From Amoebophrya sp. A120 (taxonomy: Eukaryota > Sar > Dinophyceae > Syndiniales > Amoebophryaceae): a DNA stretch of 64,000 nt. Every line of letters begins with the position of its first letter. Position 1 is the stretch's first letter. The stretch spans positions 3,120,587 to 3,184,586 of the forward strand of contig CAJINV010000010.1 in assembly GCA_905178155.1 (NCBI GenBank), read 5' to 3'. The notes below the pieces were generated by a model. It made no database searches. It was given only the letters and a program-made list of their open reading frames with translations, and was not told where the DNA came from. The position numbers were made by a program, and so were the translations under genes. Positions 44,401-57,600 of this stretch are shown piece by piece.

Positions 44401-46507
44401 CTGGGCTGATATCGTCCTCGTCGTTGATGGTCAGCACCACCAGTCGTGGTTTCATCCTCGTCATCGTCCAAAAGGCAATTGGTCGGCCGGTCCACGAGAA
44501 TTTGGGGAAAGACCAGATGGTATGAGATTTTGTAAAAGTCGAGTTTTTTCAATTTTTTTTTGTAGGAGTTTTTGTGGAAATCTTGATCTTGATCTTGCTG
44601 CGCCGCCGCATGGAAATCGAAATCCTTCTCGCCTTCCTCGAAGCACTTCGTCCGTCCGTGACTCTGGAAGCAGAAGCATTCCACTTCCCAACTGTGGTCA
44701 TCGACGCGCGAGCCTGGGTATCCTGTGCAAAAGTATCGCACTCGTAGTAATTGCAGCCATGCATAACAGATCTACTTTCTATAGGGAAAACAGCATCACA
44801 AGTTGCATTTTTGTTCTTGAGCAAATTTGTCATGCAGTTTATACTAGTACGATACTTTTGCAATGCATACCGGGCAAAGCGTCGCGACCGCTTGAGCCAG
44901 CAGGTGGAAAAACTGCTTCTCTTTCTCCTCCGTCCAAAGGGTTGCTTCGTAGACAGAGTTATCAAATGTAAAAATGTCTGGGTCTGGAAACTTGTGATGC
45001 TGAGTGGCGTAGCATAAGGAGGCCACAAGTGCTGGCTCAGCATGACAAATTTCTGAGCTTGTAGGTGTTGCCTATTCTGCATGACAAACTGCGTCTCCGC
45101 ATGACAGAAAAAAACGTTTCTTGGGCAATGTGCATGACAGATTTAAGAGTCATGCCAGACAAGCATGACAAACATGCATTCTTCCAGACCCAGACATTTT
45201 TACACTTGATAAGAGTGGGATGTTGGCGGGGGGGTCGTTCTTGAGGAAGGAACAGCAGGAAGGTCTTTCTGGCCAGTTGTACACGCGGGAGGAGCGGATG
45301 AATTACTCGGTCGCTCTGTCGCGGTTCTCTCTGTCTCGTCAGCAACCGCGGCTGCCCATATGTCGACATCGAGAAAGAGCGGGTACTTTTCGGGTTGCTT
45401 CGCGAGCAACACCATGGGGATATTAATTTTCTCCAGATACGCCAGGTGCCGGTACAGGACTCGTGTGTCACTGTCCTTGTGTTCCGCATGACAAACTGCG
45501 GGGGCCGCATAGTCCTCCTCCTCCCCCTCTCGGAGGTGAAACCGCACAAAACCATCCCCCTCGTCCGTCGTGAGCCAGTCGCCTTCCACAGTAAAGTAAA
45601 AGTCATCGATGAGGTCTTCAGATGGTGGAGCGGATTGCTCATGATCTAGATCGATTTGTCCTGTAGAAGTTGTTGAGGTAGCAACGACCCTATGACGCTT
45701 CAAAAACGACTTCGCTACACGTTGGTCGAAAAACTCCGCGATTTCCCGAAGCTTTCCCTCGTGCTCCTTCTCGTCCAAAAAGATGCCGCGCTTCTCGAGA
45801 ACGCGCGCGCAGAAGGTGGAGGGATGTGTCTTCGGTGAACGAAGTGGCAGTCGTCCTGAAGCAGGTTGGGTAATATGGGTCGTGTCCCGGGCCTGTCGTG
45901 CAAGATCATGAGCATCCTGTTCGGGAAACCAGATCAGACTTTTTTTGCTCTTTTTTCTTGATGTCGTGCCATCCACTTGTAGCTTCGCGGCAGCAGATTT
46001 GATGGAAGACATCATGACACCACCAGGATGGACGCCGTCGCTGGCAGCTGAGTCGTGGTCGTGCGATTTTTGCTCATCCCCCGAAGTGGCTTGGTGTCGG
46101 GAGGGACTAGATGAAGTACAAGTAGTTGCTTGAGTCGTTGTCAGCAAGAGGGGCGAAACTGTGCCTGGCGTCTTTGGTTCCGCAACACAATTCCAATTGC
46201 CGTTCCCAAGTTCTCGTGTCAACGAATGGTCTTCCTGGACGCGATTCTGGGCGGGAAAGGTGCTCGTAAATTCGTCGTCTGAGTCTCTGTAATCTTCTGG
46301 TCGAACGGCTTCTTGGTGGTGTACTTCTGTAGAAGTCGTTGCAAGAATTTTTCGCGTCTTCACTACGTGGTCCTTGTGCTCAGCAGCGCGAGCAAGATCG
46401 TGGTCCAGCTGCAGTAGTACATTAACACTATCTTCCGGGTGCAGGTTGTAATCTTCACCTCTACATGGACCTCCGACTCCACCAATCTGCTGTTCTTGCC
46501 CGCCCAT
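41379..46507 (-). CDS. Primase-like protein, archaeo-eukaryotic primase superfamily
   Basis: Seven exons (46507-45212, 44959-44870, 44718-43732, 43582-43484, 43248-43196, 42177-42119, 41857-41379) give about 1,010 residues in one frame. YPLFLDVDIW fits the first acidic motif of archaeo-eukaryotic primases, and FYKISYHLVFPQILVDRP fits the Ser-x-His second motif. A later WTEIFDDNPLW..GMRLLN segment fits the region with the third acidic residue and the GLR-like turn. PrimPol and viral D5/UL52-type primases share this order. Such enzymes lay RNA or DNA primers on single-stranded DNA, from nucleotides and metal ions. The N-terminal 280 residues are low complexity. After the catalytic part lies a repeated module (NIRDPSYAQF), then a tail with HRSGCRCRMCYGDD that may bind zinc. 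Stop at 41379. The class call is by motif order; the exact family is not settled. Confidence 0.72.
41858..42118. mobile_element. Introner, family A
   Basis: Ends TATGAAATGTAAAAATGTC and TTTTTGCATTTGATA; flanking repeat ATCAA exact. Removal reads YAQFDDVALPPS. Confidence 0.88.
42178..43195. mobile_element. Introner, family M, with GC-rich cargo
   Basis: Ends GTTAGC...GCTAAC, with about 35 bp of inverted similarity (GGTGAATTTG and complement) and the internal GCATGACAAATT motif. Flanks GGCCC/GACCG agree at three of five bases on the plus strand. It is 1,018 bp long, with a GC-rich block at about 42240-43130. The 5-bp rule gives VMPWTVLVWNQL in frame. Confidence 0.68.
42240..43130. other. GC-rich cargo inside family M element
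   Basis: GC-rich block with a short repeat GGTGAATTTTGG near 42556-42602. A plus-strand frame of 176 codons exists, but nothing in it is recognisable. Confidence 0.5.
43249..43483. mobile_element. Introner, family D
   Basis: Left end mutated (GATGGAGTTCTCAACTG), right end GAGAACGCCATA; flanking repeat ATCAT exact. Removal reads HGFDDNIRDPSYA. Confidence 0.84.
43497..43567. repeat. Perfect 32-bp palindrome with 7-base loop
   Basis: Arm TGGAACCAGCTTGGGAACAT (first 20 of 32) at 43497-43528, loop AGCGTAA, complementary arm 43536-43567. It sits inside a coding exon of the primase-like gene and encodes VWNQLGNIRDPSYA followed by its reverse-strand reading DGSRMFPSWF. Confidence 0.88.
43583..43731. 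mobile_element. Introner, family B
   Basis: Ends TATCCTGTGC and GCAATGCATA; flanking repeat TCGTC exact. Removal reads DPSCADEVLVWNQ. Confidence 0.9.
44719..44869. mobile_element. Introner, family B
   Basis: Ends TATCCTGTGC and GCAATGCATA; flanks CTGGG/CCGGG. Removal reads VATLCPGSRVDD. Confidence 0.88.
44960..45211. mobile_element. Introner, family A
   Basis: Ends TATCAAATGTAAAAATGTC and complement type; flanking repeat AGAGT exact. Removal reads PTSHSVYEATLW. Confidence 0.9.
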
Positions 46508-48626
46508 TTTTGTTGACAGTTAGTGCCTATCACAATGAAAAACCGTGAAGAGGAGGGTGAAAATCTAAATAATGATCATGATGTAGTACTGTCTTCTCTC
46601 CACTACTCAGAGACAACCGTAAAATTAAGCTGAAGTGCGGGTTAGTGATAGTGTCAGCCTTGGGGGGGGCTACTTACGTGCTGTGGGGTCGCTGAGGGTA
46701 AAAACAACTTGAGGAGCTTGTTTCTCCGAAAAAAAAATGTCCACGTTGTTCCGCCAGTCATATCCACACTCTTCCTTTACTAATTCTACGTATGATCAAG
46801 ATCATGAAAAGACCTTGTAAAAGGCGAACCACCCCCGGTGGGAACAAGAACTTTTTTGATCAAACGACTAGACAAGGCGCATCAGATCATCCTTTCTTTG
46901 GTCGAGGAACACGACTACGCTGATACTATCCTCGGAGAACACGAATTCTTGCAACAACAGGGGGTACTTCCTGCAAAGTGGAAGTAAGTGCAAGCCAGCA
47001 CATGATCTTTCACTGGCTATCATTTTTGTAACAAAATCAAAAACGGTCTCTACTTGATTTGCTCTTCACCCTCATATTCCGCCCACACCAATGTTGAATC
47101 AGGCGAGACGTGCCGGATGCGGATTGTTCCTTTCGTATAGTCGTAGCAGCATTACAAGATTGGTGCTCGGAGAGGATTTTGCGAGAGGGAGAGCCGACGA
47201 GCAGAAGCACGGTTTCTTATCAAACCAGCTAAAGTGAAGGTCAAAAAAGTCATCAATGAATAGGACATGAGTTGTACATTGTTCCTTGTTCAAAGCAATG
47301 CCTACCTGGGACGAACCACAGGTGCATTTTCAAATCGCGCAAAGACAGAAGGTAGACAGGCATTTGGTTAAACATAAACATTTGAAGATCATGGCCATGC
47401 CAATGGTGTGTTCTCGTGATAAGCATAAGGATAAGCGTATCAAGCCAAGTAATAGTAAAATAATTGCGTAAAGCACGGAGTTGTAAGTACTTTTACATAA
47501 CGAACCAGGGAAACAAGTGATAACTGTAATGAGCATCACGCTCGTGAAGAACCTGACGAGAGACGGCGTAGTTCGAGCTTCTCGTGAGTAGTGTCTGAAA
47601 CTAGAAATGCGTTCTTGAAGACGTTGCAGCGAGTGAGTAGAGCGAGAGTGGCAAGCACGGGTGGGATGTAGTACTACTGACTACTGCTCAATGCTGGAAA
47701 TCGTTTTCCTACCGAGGCAGGAGATATCTTTCTTGTCCCATCAACTGCTAGACGCAGCCGATTACAACAAGAAAATGGATACATTTCATTTGCCTCCGTA
47801 ACTGTTAAAGAAAAAAAACACGAGCGCAAGACCACGCTGGTGCTATATTCCGATGATCAAGAATCGTTGAGCGATCTGTAGTTTTTACCGTGCATCAAGA
47901 AAGCACTTGGCAAAACTTGTCGCCAGCTACAGCTTGAAGATCATCCTTTCTACCTCTAAATTTATCGAAACCTATCTCTGTACTTAGTTCGACTACAGAA
48001 TCTAAAACACTGCTGGTTTCCGCTTGATTTTGAAAGAAAGACAAACAAAATATCAAGGGGCGCTACTCTCGAAAGAACTTCACCTTGGATTTCACGCCGA
48101 CAATGAGATGAAAAGACGACATCTCATGCAAAACAAACAAAAGTGGAAACTAGAACTACTAGTAGTCGTTGTTGTACGCATTTACATTTTTGATTACACG
48201 AGCGCAAGAGGACCGCACTGGTGGTTTCAGAACTTATAATTCTAGTATAGCCAACACCACCTGCTCAGTACCAGTAGCCGACTCAGATGAAAACAGAACT
48301 TACTATAACTACTCAGCAGGAGCAGAGAGCAAGTGCCGTTTTTTTCGCACTACACTTGACCTAGCAGTAGTACTGGATGTCGAGCAACATACACAGGAAA
48401 ATAGAAGTAAACGTAGAAAAGTCTAGATTGATTCATTTGTAGTGAGCTACATCAACTCAAATTTTCTGGAAGACCCGGAAAAAAAACTTCATCTTCCAAA
48501 ACTATCCAAACAAATTCCAAAAAAAATGCTGTACACCTCAAATTTAATCGTCTTCAACGCCTCGCATGCATCTCATACATTACATATTGAAGATAACATC
48601 AGAAGCACAACGCCTCTAGTTCCTAA
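46508..48626. other. Long spacer, no gene seen
   Basis: About 2.1 kb of AT-rich DNA between the primase-like gene and the end of the giant gene. It has short frames only, no introner ends, and no repeat shared with the rest of the window. Confidence 0.5.
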
Positions 48627-51600
48627 CTACTCATGACTCAGCTTTCCCACAAATCTGTTGTAGGTCTCCGAAAGATATCTTTTCGTCGCATTTTTGATAT
48701 CCGCGATGTTGACTTCGTGATCATTTTTTCCTCTTTCGTCTTGTTTTTCCGAGGTGGTGTCCTCGGTGCGACCACGTTTGTCATTTACATTTTCTACTCC
48801 ACTTGGTGCCGCAAGTTCTTCACTTGTTCCGCTTACTCCGTTACCAGTACCACCTTCACGACCCTGTTCCACTTCCTCGTCGGCCTGTTGACCGGATGTC
48901 CGTGACATCCGCCCTTCCTCTGGCACCGTTTCCAGAGATATCCTAGAGAAATACACTCATCTCGAAGATTCTTCTTACCCTCAATTTGTAATGCGTGGCA
49001 TGCATCAACAGCTGACGCTGACCCGTATATATTTTGACAGGTGAGGACCAAGACCATCGTCCACCTGTCGCATCACAAATCGAAGGTGAGAGCCTGACTC
49101 AGATTCTTGCTTTTCTCTTCGCATAAAAGACGTGCCGGCGCTGCTTGTGGAATCCCGCATCTGCGCCTCGTCGATTCCGTGCTCGTAAACCGTATTCAGG
49201 GTCGCTTGGATCCAGGTGTTCCGGGTTCTATCCTGTGCAAAAGTATCGTACTCGTAGTAATCCCAGTTATGCATGACAAATCGCCTTCCTAAGCTAAAAC
49301 AGCATGACAAATTTTATTTCTCATGCTGGGGAGATTTGTAATGCATTTATACGAGTACGATACTTTTGTAATGCATAGGTCCGGGGGTCCATCAATTCGA
49401 ACTTCTTTATGACCTGCTCAAACGTGACAATCTCAAACGTTACAATAGAATCTGGAATTTGTGTTGCATGACGCGCATGACAGACTCGCACCGCGTTCCA
49501 CCTTTTGCAATACAAATTTCGCCAGATTGTAGTGGGGTTTGGGGCGCCGGAACTTGTCATGCGCAATCCTATGAGAGTCGGCCAGGTCATGCACTCTTGC
49601 ATCACAGATTTCCGTATTCTATTGTAACGTTTGAGATTGTAGCACCTGAGCGGGTTATATTCTTGTAGCGGGGATTCTCGAAAAATGCGACCACGGCGTC
49701 TTGTTCGGAGAAATTTTCTTCTTCTTTTTCTTCAAGGATTTGTTCCTCGTCATGTTGTAGTTGTTCCGGCGGCGTGACGTGGTCCGCAGATCCAGAAGAT
49801 GCATCAACACAACCTGCATTACTACAGTTGTCGTCGGCGTTTTTCATATCACCGGCCTCCCTCACCCCCGCATTCACAAACTGTTTCCGCTCCTCCGGCA
49901 CGATTGCTGGCGAAGCAGTAACAACATTGTAGTTATCATTGCAACTAGAAGTACTGAAATTCTGCAGACTCATCAGACCAAAATTTTTTGAAGTGTTCGA
50001 AAGATTTTTGCTGTTGCAGAGAATAGAAGCGCTCGTACTACTATTCTTCGTCGTTCTCGTCCCAGGCTGCACGATAGAAGCTCTTGTGCTTGTCATGTTG
50101 TAGAAGTTCGTCGACGGAAACTGCACCTGAAAACAAGAAACTTGTCCAGCAGGAACAGCGAATCCTGACCCAGCACTAGAATTTGTCATGCTGCCCACAC
50201 AACTGCCGCGATCCGCTCCTCCTCCGCTAGAATTTGTCATGCTAGTCGGCGTAGGGTACCGTTGGTGATTCACGTGCGGCAAGCTGTAGGTGTAGGTGGA
50301 ACGACTTGGGATGGTCGGGGTTTTTGCGCAGCCAGAAGTGGTCGCAGTGCCAGTAGTCGAGGTTTTCTTGCCGTAGTTCAGCTTGGTCAACATCTCCTCC
50401 GTCGCAAAGTGCCCGTTGTCGCTCGTGCGGGTCAAAGTGGAAGTCTTCATCTGCGGGAGGTTGTGGTACGTCGGCGCAACAGGAGTACTCTTGGCACCTC
50501 CAACTACTACTACATCTTGCCCTGTTACAATATCTTGTCCACCGGGACGAACATCAACATGTTGGCTCGTCGTTAACGTTGTGTCGACAGTGCGAGTCAG
50601 CAGTGTGCTCGAGGCCGCAGTGGTGGTGGAGGTGCAGGAGCCCGGAACGGCAGTAGAACTGGCTAGTTCGGCGGAAGATCCACTATTTTTACAGTGATCC
50701 GCTTTGCTTTGCTTCGCTGCGTCCGCTGCTTCCGGAATAATTTTGTCTTTGTCGCGTGGTGGTGCTCCAGCTCCTGCTCCTGCAGGAGAGATGAACAATG
50801 GATCAGTTTTGTCGCCAGGGCCAGGCCGCTCCTGTAGTTCATCGCCCTTTTCTACTCCTTTGTCAGCTGCACAAGCATCCACTACCCGAGGAACAACCAT
50901 TTGCACCTGTTTCAACGTGGAAAACAGCTCCCCAATTTCCGAAAATTTCTTCCCCGAGTCCTTTGTCAGGCGGATCGGTTTTTTGCTGGCGAGTTGCTCT
51001 CTCGCCTTGTTCTTTAGCGACGAAAGTTTCGCATTCTTATTCACGGATGGTGTTCTTGCGCTACTGGTTCCGCTCGTCGGAGATGCGGCACATGATGCGC
51101 GGCCTTTGGAGGTGACCGCAGCTGCTGTTGTACTGGTCATCTTCTCACGAGATCCTCCAGCCGCAGATGGAAGTGCACTGGCGCCCGCAAATAAGTTGTA
51201 GCCTGAGATTATTTCCTTGTTGCACGGGGGAGGAGGATCAGCAGTTGTACCAGAAAGATGCGGACATTGTTGTTGACCTACCGCTAGCGTGGACGTGGTC
51301 GGCGGCCGCACGGTAGACGTAGTGCCATAAGTGGAAACCGGTCTCGTGCTGATCCGCGTGTCTGTGATCACTTCTACCTTCAGACTAGTATTGGGCTGTT
51401 GGAGGACGGAAGTTTCGAACTTTGCGTCGAGCTATGCTTTGCAAAACTAGTATCCGTATCGTACTTACTTACTAGTATATATAAATCGCATGACAAATTT
51501 TCTCAGCATGAAAAATAAAATTTGTGATGCGCATTCGACTTGAGAAAGAGATTTGTAATGCATGACTACGATTACTACGAGTACGACACTTTTGCACAGG

Positions 51601-54600
51601 ATACGAGTAAATTGAAATCCGGGTACTTGAAGAGGCGGCGGATCACCTCGACCTGATTGGTCTTCGGCTTTATGCTGGTGACGGTCGCTGCAGCGGCAGG
51701 AGCGCCAGCGGTGGAACTCGAACTAGTCTTCTCGCCGGGTTGTAGATGAAGCGCCTCGAGTTGTCCCGTCGGCCGGTGAAGGTCCTGCACCTCCTCCACT
51801 CGTTTTTCGTCGAGCAAGGTCTTTACAACAACTCCTCCTCCGGTATGTTGACTGGTCGTGCCGGAAGTAGAGACCTCAGCGGCTGACTGCGGCTGTGCAA
51901 TCGCAATAGAGCCAGCTGTTGCCACAGCCGCTTGGCATAATTCGTTCTCCACTTGCACCACTTCTTTCGCAGCTTTGTCCCCAACCGCTTCTTTGATCTT
52001 CTCCAAAACAAGCTTCGGGCCGGTGCTGTGCTTGATTTTTGTTTTTGTAACATCAGCAGCTTCTTCAACCTGTACGCGTACTTCAACTTCTGCTGCTGGA
52101 TTAAGATTATGTTCACCTGCGGCCGCAAGCAGCGTACCCTTGTCTTCAACTACAGGACCATCGCCACAACTGTTTTCGCCATTTTGTTCGTTACTTTCGT
52201 ATTTGGGAATAGCAGCTCTCGTGGCGGTGTCGTCCTTCGTTGCAGAAGAACTGTCGCGGACCTCTGCTGCCTCCGGCTTTCCCATTCCAGGAGTCGCCGG
52301 CGCGAATGGTGCAGAGGTCTGCGCAACTTCTACATCGGCATGTGCCAGAGAACCTGCTTCAGCCTCAGCTCGTTTTTCGTCTTCCGCTGCAGCTGAACAA
52401 GTTTGCTCACCTGACTCGACGTCTCTCTCGTTCACACGACCAGCACCCCCTTCCGGACTGCTCGCCGATTGGACAAACTGCACGGTTTCGCGACCCCGCT
52501 TCTCCGTAAACAATGATCCATCGTCATCGTTTTCTTCTTCTTCGCATGCATTGCAAAACTAAACGCACTAGGAAAAAATGCATTACAAATTTTATCAAGA
52601 AGAAAAATGCAATTATTTGTCATGCGTGTTCGGGTAGAGACTTGGATTTGTCATGCATGGCTGCATTCACTACGAGCACGATACTTTTGTAGAGGATACT
52701 TCCTTTTCCAACCGCGACGAAATGACGACCGGGGGAGTTTTATGAACTGCAAAAGTATCGCACTCGTATAAATGCATTACAAATTTCCTCAGCATGAGAA
52801 ATAAAATTTGTAATGCAGATTTGACTTGAGCACAAGACTTGTAATGCATGATTGCAATACGAGTACGATACTTTTGCACAGGATAAGTTTGTGTCTGCTG
52901 ATCCACGACTAAACGTTGGGTCCGGCGCTCCATTTCGGAAAGCAGGTTGTAGGAACCTGCGTCAGGCTGGGCTTCCTCGTGAGGTTGTAGATCGTCAAGA
53001 ACCGCCACATCGGCCGCGGCGGGGGAATTCATTTTATTCATCTTCCCCTTCTCCGGCGGGATAGGGGTTTTCGGAATGTTGTCACTGGGAAAAAATTTCT
53101 TTGCAGTCGTGTTGAACCTCGCAATTTTGTTGTTTCTCGTCAACAGCAGCTGATTAGCATGCGAAGTACAAGAAGCCCCAGCACTCTCGGTTTGGTTCGG
53201 ATGAACTACCCCCGGTGCATGAGCTCCTGTAGTAGTTCCCAGAGGCTTGACGCAAAGCTTCTTCTTGGTCAAAATCCACGTGTTTTGCTGCAGAAAATTC
53301 GGCAGCAGAGGACCACCACATGGGGTTTTAATACTTTCGGAACCAGGGCGGGTTTGAGACTCGTCCTGCGGCTGTGTCTGCGGCCCCTGTAGTACGGTTG
53401 CTGCACCCTGCTGACCAATGACCTGCTCCGCACCTCGCGCATCGATTTCGTTACTTGTTGTACTAGCATGACCTCCTCGTGGTCCGCCAAATAAAGCATT
53501 TGGAGGTGCAGCTGCCATCAGATTCATCGTACCCACCTGCAAGTTCAAGTTCAGCGGCTGGATTTTGTTCATGTGCAGCGGCTGTGGCTTCTGGCCTTTG
53601 GTAATCTTTGTTCCAATTCCAAAAAGCTGCAACTTCGTACTGGTAGTGGCTCCTGTGATGTGGGATAATGTTGAAGCGCCTGCACTTGTAGTACTCATGG
53701 TGCCGCTGCCCCCACTGACACCGCCTCTCGAACAAGATGACACCGGTACAGTCTGCGCGCCACTGGAAAGGAGCTTCATCTTCGCACCAGTTCTTGATGA
53801 TGATGTAGGTGCACCAGCATAAGAAGCAGCTGCAGTACCAGTAGCTCCTCCGGCTCTCTCAAGAGAAGTCCTGTTAATCCTCTGGTGCGCCGACATCCTT
53901 GACGCCTTGGAAGAAACACACGGCGGCGACGGCGTTCTTGTGGGCAGCACCGTGGCGTAGCTGGAGAACGCTTGGTCTTCGAGCAACGGCGGGCTTGTAC
54001 CGCAGGGAAAAAAGCTAGCATATAATGGCGTTGATTTGCATTGCAAAAAGCATAAATGTACTGCGCAAAAAAGGTTCCTTTTGTAGTGCACAAGCATCAA
54101 GCAGTGCCGGGGGCACCTCCTTGACCTTGAGTGAGAAGTTCATTGAAATGTCACGATTGATTTTGTGCCATTGCACATTGATGAGAATTGCGACTTTGAT
54201 ATGCTAAACTCTGATCAATCTGATAGCTGGACAGGTGTTTTGTCGGGGACAAGGACTGCGCCACGCACCGGGAGTACTGGCGACGATTGGTGAAATCCCC
54301 GACATCCTGTTCCTGGCCTTCCCGCCGGGGCACGCCGGCTGATGTGCAGCTGTCGAAATAAAGAACCGCTGTGTCTCTACTACTACTTTTTCCAGCTGCT
54401 GCACCCCCTCGTCCAGCTGCAGTCGTGGATAGTCTGGAATTCGCTGTTACCGCGGTGCTGTACCTCAAGTTTTCCGGATCAATAGTCATTACCGAATCGT
54501 GGTTGTGCTGCCTGGTTGTCGGCGCGCAAGTAGGACCGATAGTTGTGCCGGTCGTTGACATCCGCGTTGCTGCATTTTCCGCATCTTCAACTCCGGTTTT

Positions 54601-57600
54601 TTTACTCGCAGTCGGCGGGGAAGAAGTAGAGGACTGAAGTTTCTTTATTTCGTCAGAATCTTTTTCGAGGACGTCGTCCTGCTGATCCCCTTTCCCGCCA
54701 GCTGGTGACGCTGGGCCGCGTAGTAAACCTGGAGAGACAACCCACTGCCTTCCCGTCTTGTTTGCGATGAAATGTTTCTCTTCGGTCATAGGGGCATCAT
54801 CTTGCTCGTGACTGACCCGCGCTGTAGATCGTTCGTCTTTGTCAGCTGCAGCAGAAATTGTGTTTGTGGCCCCCGCTCGACTATCAGCATGATCCGCCGT
54901 GGTCCTTCGCGGGCCCGTGATCCCTTCTGCGAGCACCAGGGAAACCGGGTGCGCGACCCGTCTCGCGCTGTAAGGGGGGAAGTTGCTGCTCGTTCCGTCG
55001 TCCGTTTCGTCCTCTTCGGACGCCGAGCCGGAGGAGATGCTATGCGTTGAAAGTATGTGGTCTAGGTCTGGATTTGTCATGCGGGTCTGGAAGGACAGCA
55101 AGATCTGTGATGCATAAATGCCATTCTTTGGTAAATTATCTCTCCGCATTAATGTTAATCGGGAAGAACCTGAGGGAAAGAACTTCTCTTGCTATTATGC
55201 CATACAAGCGGCCAACCTGCAATGCAGATACCAGCAATACAAATTTCGAACAAACCAAAAGACCACACGTTTGCATTTGTGTTTCATAAATGCCCCCGAT
55301 GTTCGATTTTTTCTCCAAGTCAACGGAGGAGGAAGTGAAGTTGGCACTTTGCTGGCATGAAACAGCTATCCAGCGAAAAAGCATCGCACACGACTACTGG
55401 TGTAAATATCTATCTATATCATCGCAGTCATGCATGACAGATTTATTGGATAACGGAAAACAGAATTACAAATTTCATTTTTACTCATGGCTAAATTTGT
55501 ATTGCAAGTCTAGAAGTACGTCGATACTTTTGCAATGCATAACGGCCTTCTTCTTTTCGTCCTCGGGTGAACAACGGGCGGCGGACTCGAGCCGGACTGC
55601 TTCGGAATCAACATGGTCGGAGGTTACGCCAGAGGGCTCGTCAACAATTACAGCATGATGTTGATCCGTGCAGCTCCTGTGGAAGTCGTCTACCGCAAGT
55701 GGTTCGTGGTTCATGCTGGCAGGATGTTCGGTCTGTGCAGTTTTGGCCGACATTCTTTCTGCATCTGCGCTGTAATTTGCATCTGCATGTGAAATTTTGC
55801 CTCGCTCAGTTGCACCTTCTGCTTCGCGTGCGTGTTCCTGATCTCCGCCCCCGAGGATTTCCACCTGACCGGTGGAAGCTTGTGATGCTCCCGCTCCTCC
55901 CGGGTGGTCAGCATTAGTGTCATTCTCATCTGCCTGGGAAAAGCAGCTTTCCAACTTCTCCTTGGAAAAGTCTGCAACGGACTTCGTATCCTGTGCAAAA
56001 GTATCGTACTGGTACTCGTATATTAATCAATGCATTACAAATTTCCTCAGCATGAGAAACAAATAGAATTTGTAATACGGATTTACCTTAAGAAAAAGAT
56101 TTGCCATGCAAGACTTGCATTTATACGAGTACGATACTTTTGCACAGGATACTTCGCGTCCTCAAACGATCGCCACGTGTCTCCGGGACTGGTCATATAA
56201 TCGTATGCAAGAAAAAAACTGTGTATAGTGTATATTTGTGTTGCAGAGGATGCAACAGAGTTATACCTGTCATGGCAGACAGCCATGAAGTCCTCTTTTC
56301 ATGTGTGTTTTCCCTTGCAAACCATGCATGACAGGTTTTCTCTGTCATGTAGAGCAAATTTGTGATGCTGTTCCTCAAACAAAGTTACACTTACACACTT
56401 TTTTTCCTGGATAAATCGTTGTAATTATTGTTCAATGAATTATTATCGCTCTTCGACTTCGCCAAGTTCTTGTCGTTGTCCCCCGACTGCTGCTGTGTGG
56501 TTGAAATAAATTGCTCCACCTCCATTTGATCGATCTCCAATTCGTTCGAGGTCACAAACGCCGACGTCCGAGCGGTCAAGAAGGGCTCCGTGTAGGAATC
56601 GATGTCGTCGTCTACTTCAACAGCTCCTTGCTTCACGACCTTTTGGCTTGTTTGCATTTGCTGGGGGTTACAAGCAGCTGCCCCCCCGGTAACCACGGTG
56701 TCATTGTCATTGTCAGTGTCATTGTCAGCATCTCCATCATCTGCTGGCTCCTGTTGATGCTCCTCACGATGTTGAGCATCCTCAGCACTTCCTTGCTGAT
56801 TCGCATCTTCACACACTTTCGTAACCTGATCCAGAAATTTTTTCATGTTCACCACCTCTTCCTGGACGGATTCCTGCTCCATTGGCTCGTCCAGCGGAGG
56901 GCTGTCCAGGATTTCGTCCTCGTTTTGGTCGGTTTTCGTGGTTGTAGAACAAATAGGAACCTTATTGACTTGTGAAGATGCAGAAGCGGCGGGAAGATCT
57001 TCTTTAGGCGCTGCTGCAACGCTGTCCGTAGTGCCTTGCCCTTGTCCTTCGCTCGTTGTCGAAGTTTTGATACAGGTGTTATTGAAGGAAACCAGGGTGC
57101 TTTCGCCGTCCGGAGATGCCTGCTCTTGACCGCCGAGGTGGCTGCTGGTGATATCATTCGCTTTTGGAGGTTTTGCAGTGGCACAACTGGCAGTGTTATC
57201 TACATGTACCTTTTCAGTCTCGAACGCCGCTCCTGCTGCGCCTCCGGCCTTCTGGTTTTTCGGTTTCTTCTCCTCCGTGTTCTTGGACGTGGTTTTCTTT
57301 TCCTCGTCGGCATCGGCGTGGTCCGCATGTTGAGATGTACCGGACGACGCGCCGGAGAGATGGAGATTCTCTTGGGCATCATCTTCAACCTCGTCGTCGG
57401 GCTCCATTAAGGTGTTGCGCTTCCTGTTGTTCTTAACGCTCCCCGGCGCATCTTCACTAGGACTCGCGCGGCCATCTTGCTTCTTGCAAATATCCTCCAC
57501 CACCTCGGCAGTCTGGTCCTGCTCCTGCTCTGCGCTAGCAGCAGGACGGGCAGCGGTGCCGTCATGATTCCCGAGACGGTCTGTGGTCTCACCGTCGTGG

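Noticed and set aside
47240-48600. Several 60-85 codon frames in the long spacer
   Set aside because: No conserved motif, no introner and AT-rich codon use unlike the firm genes.
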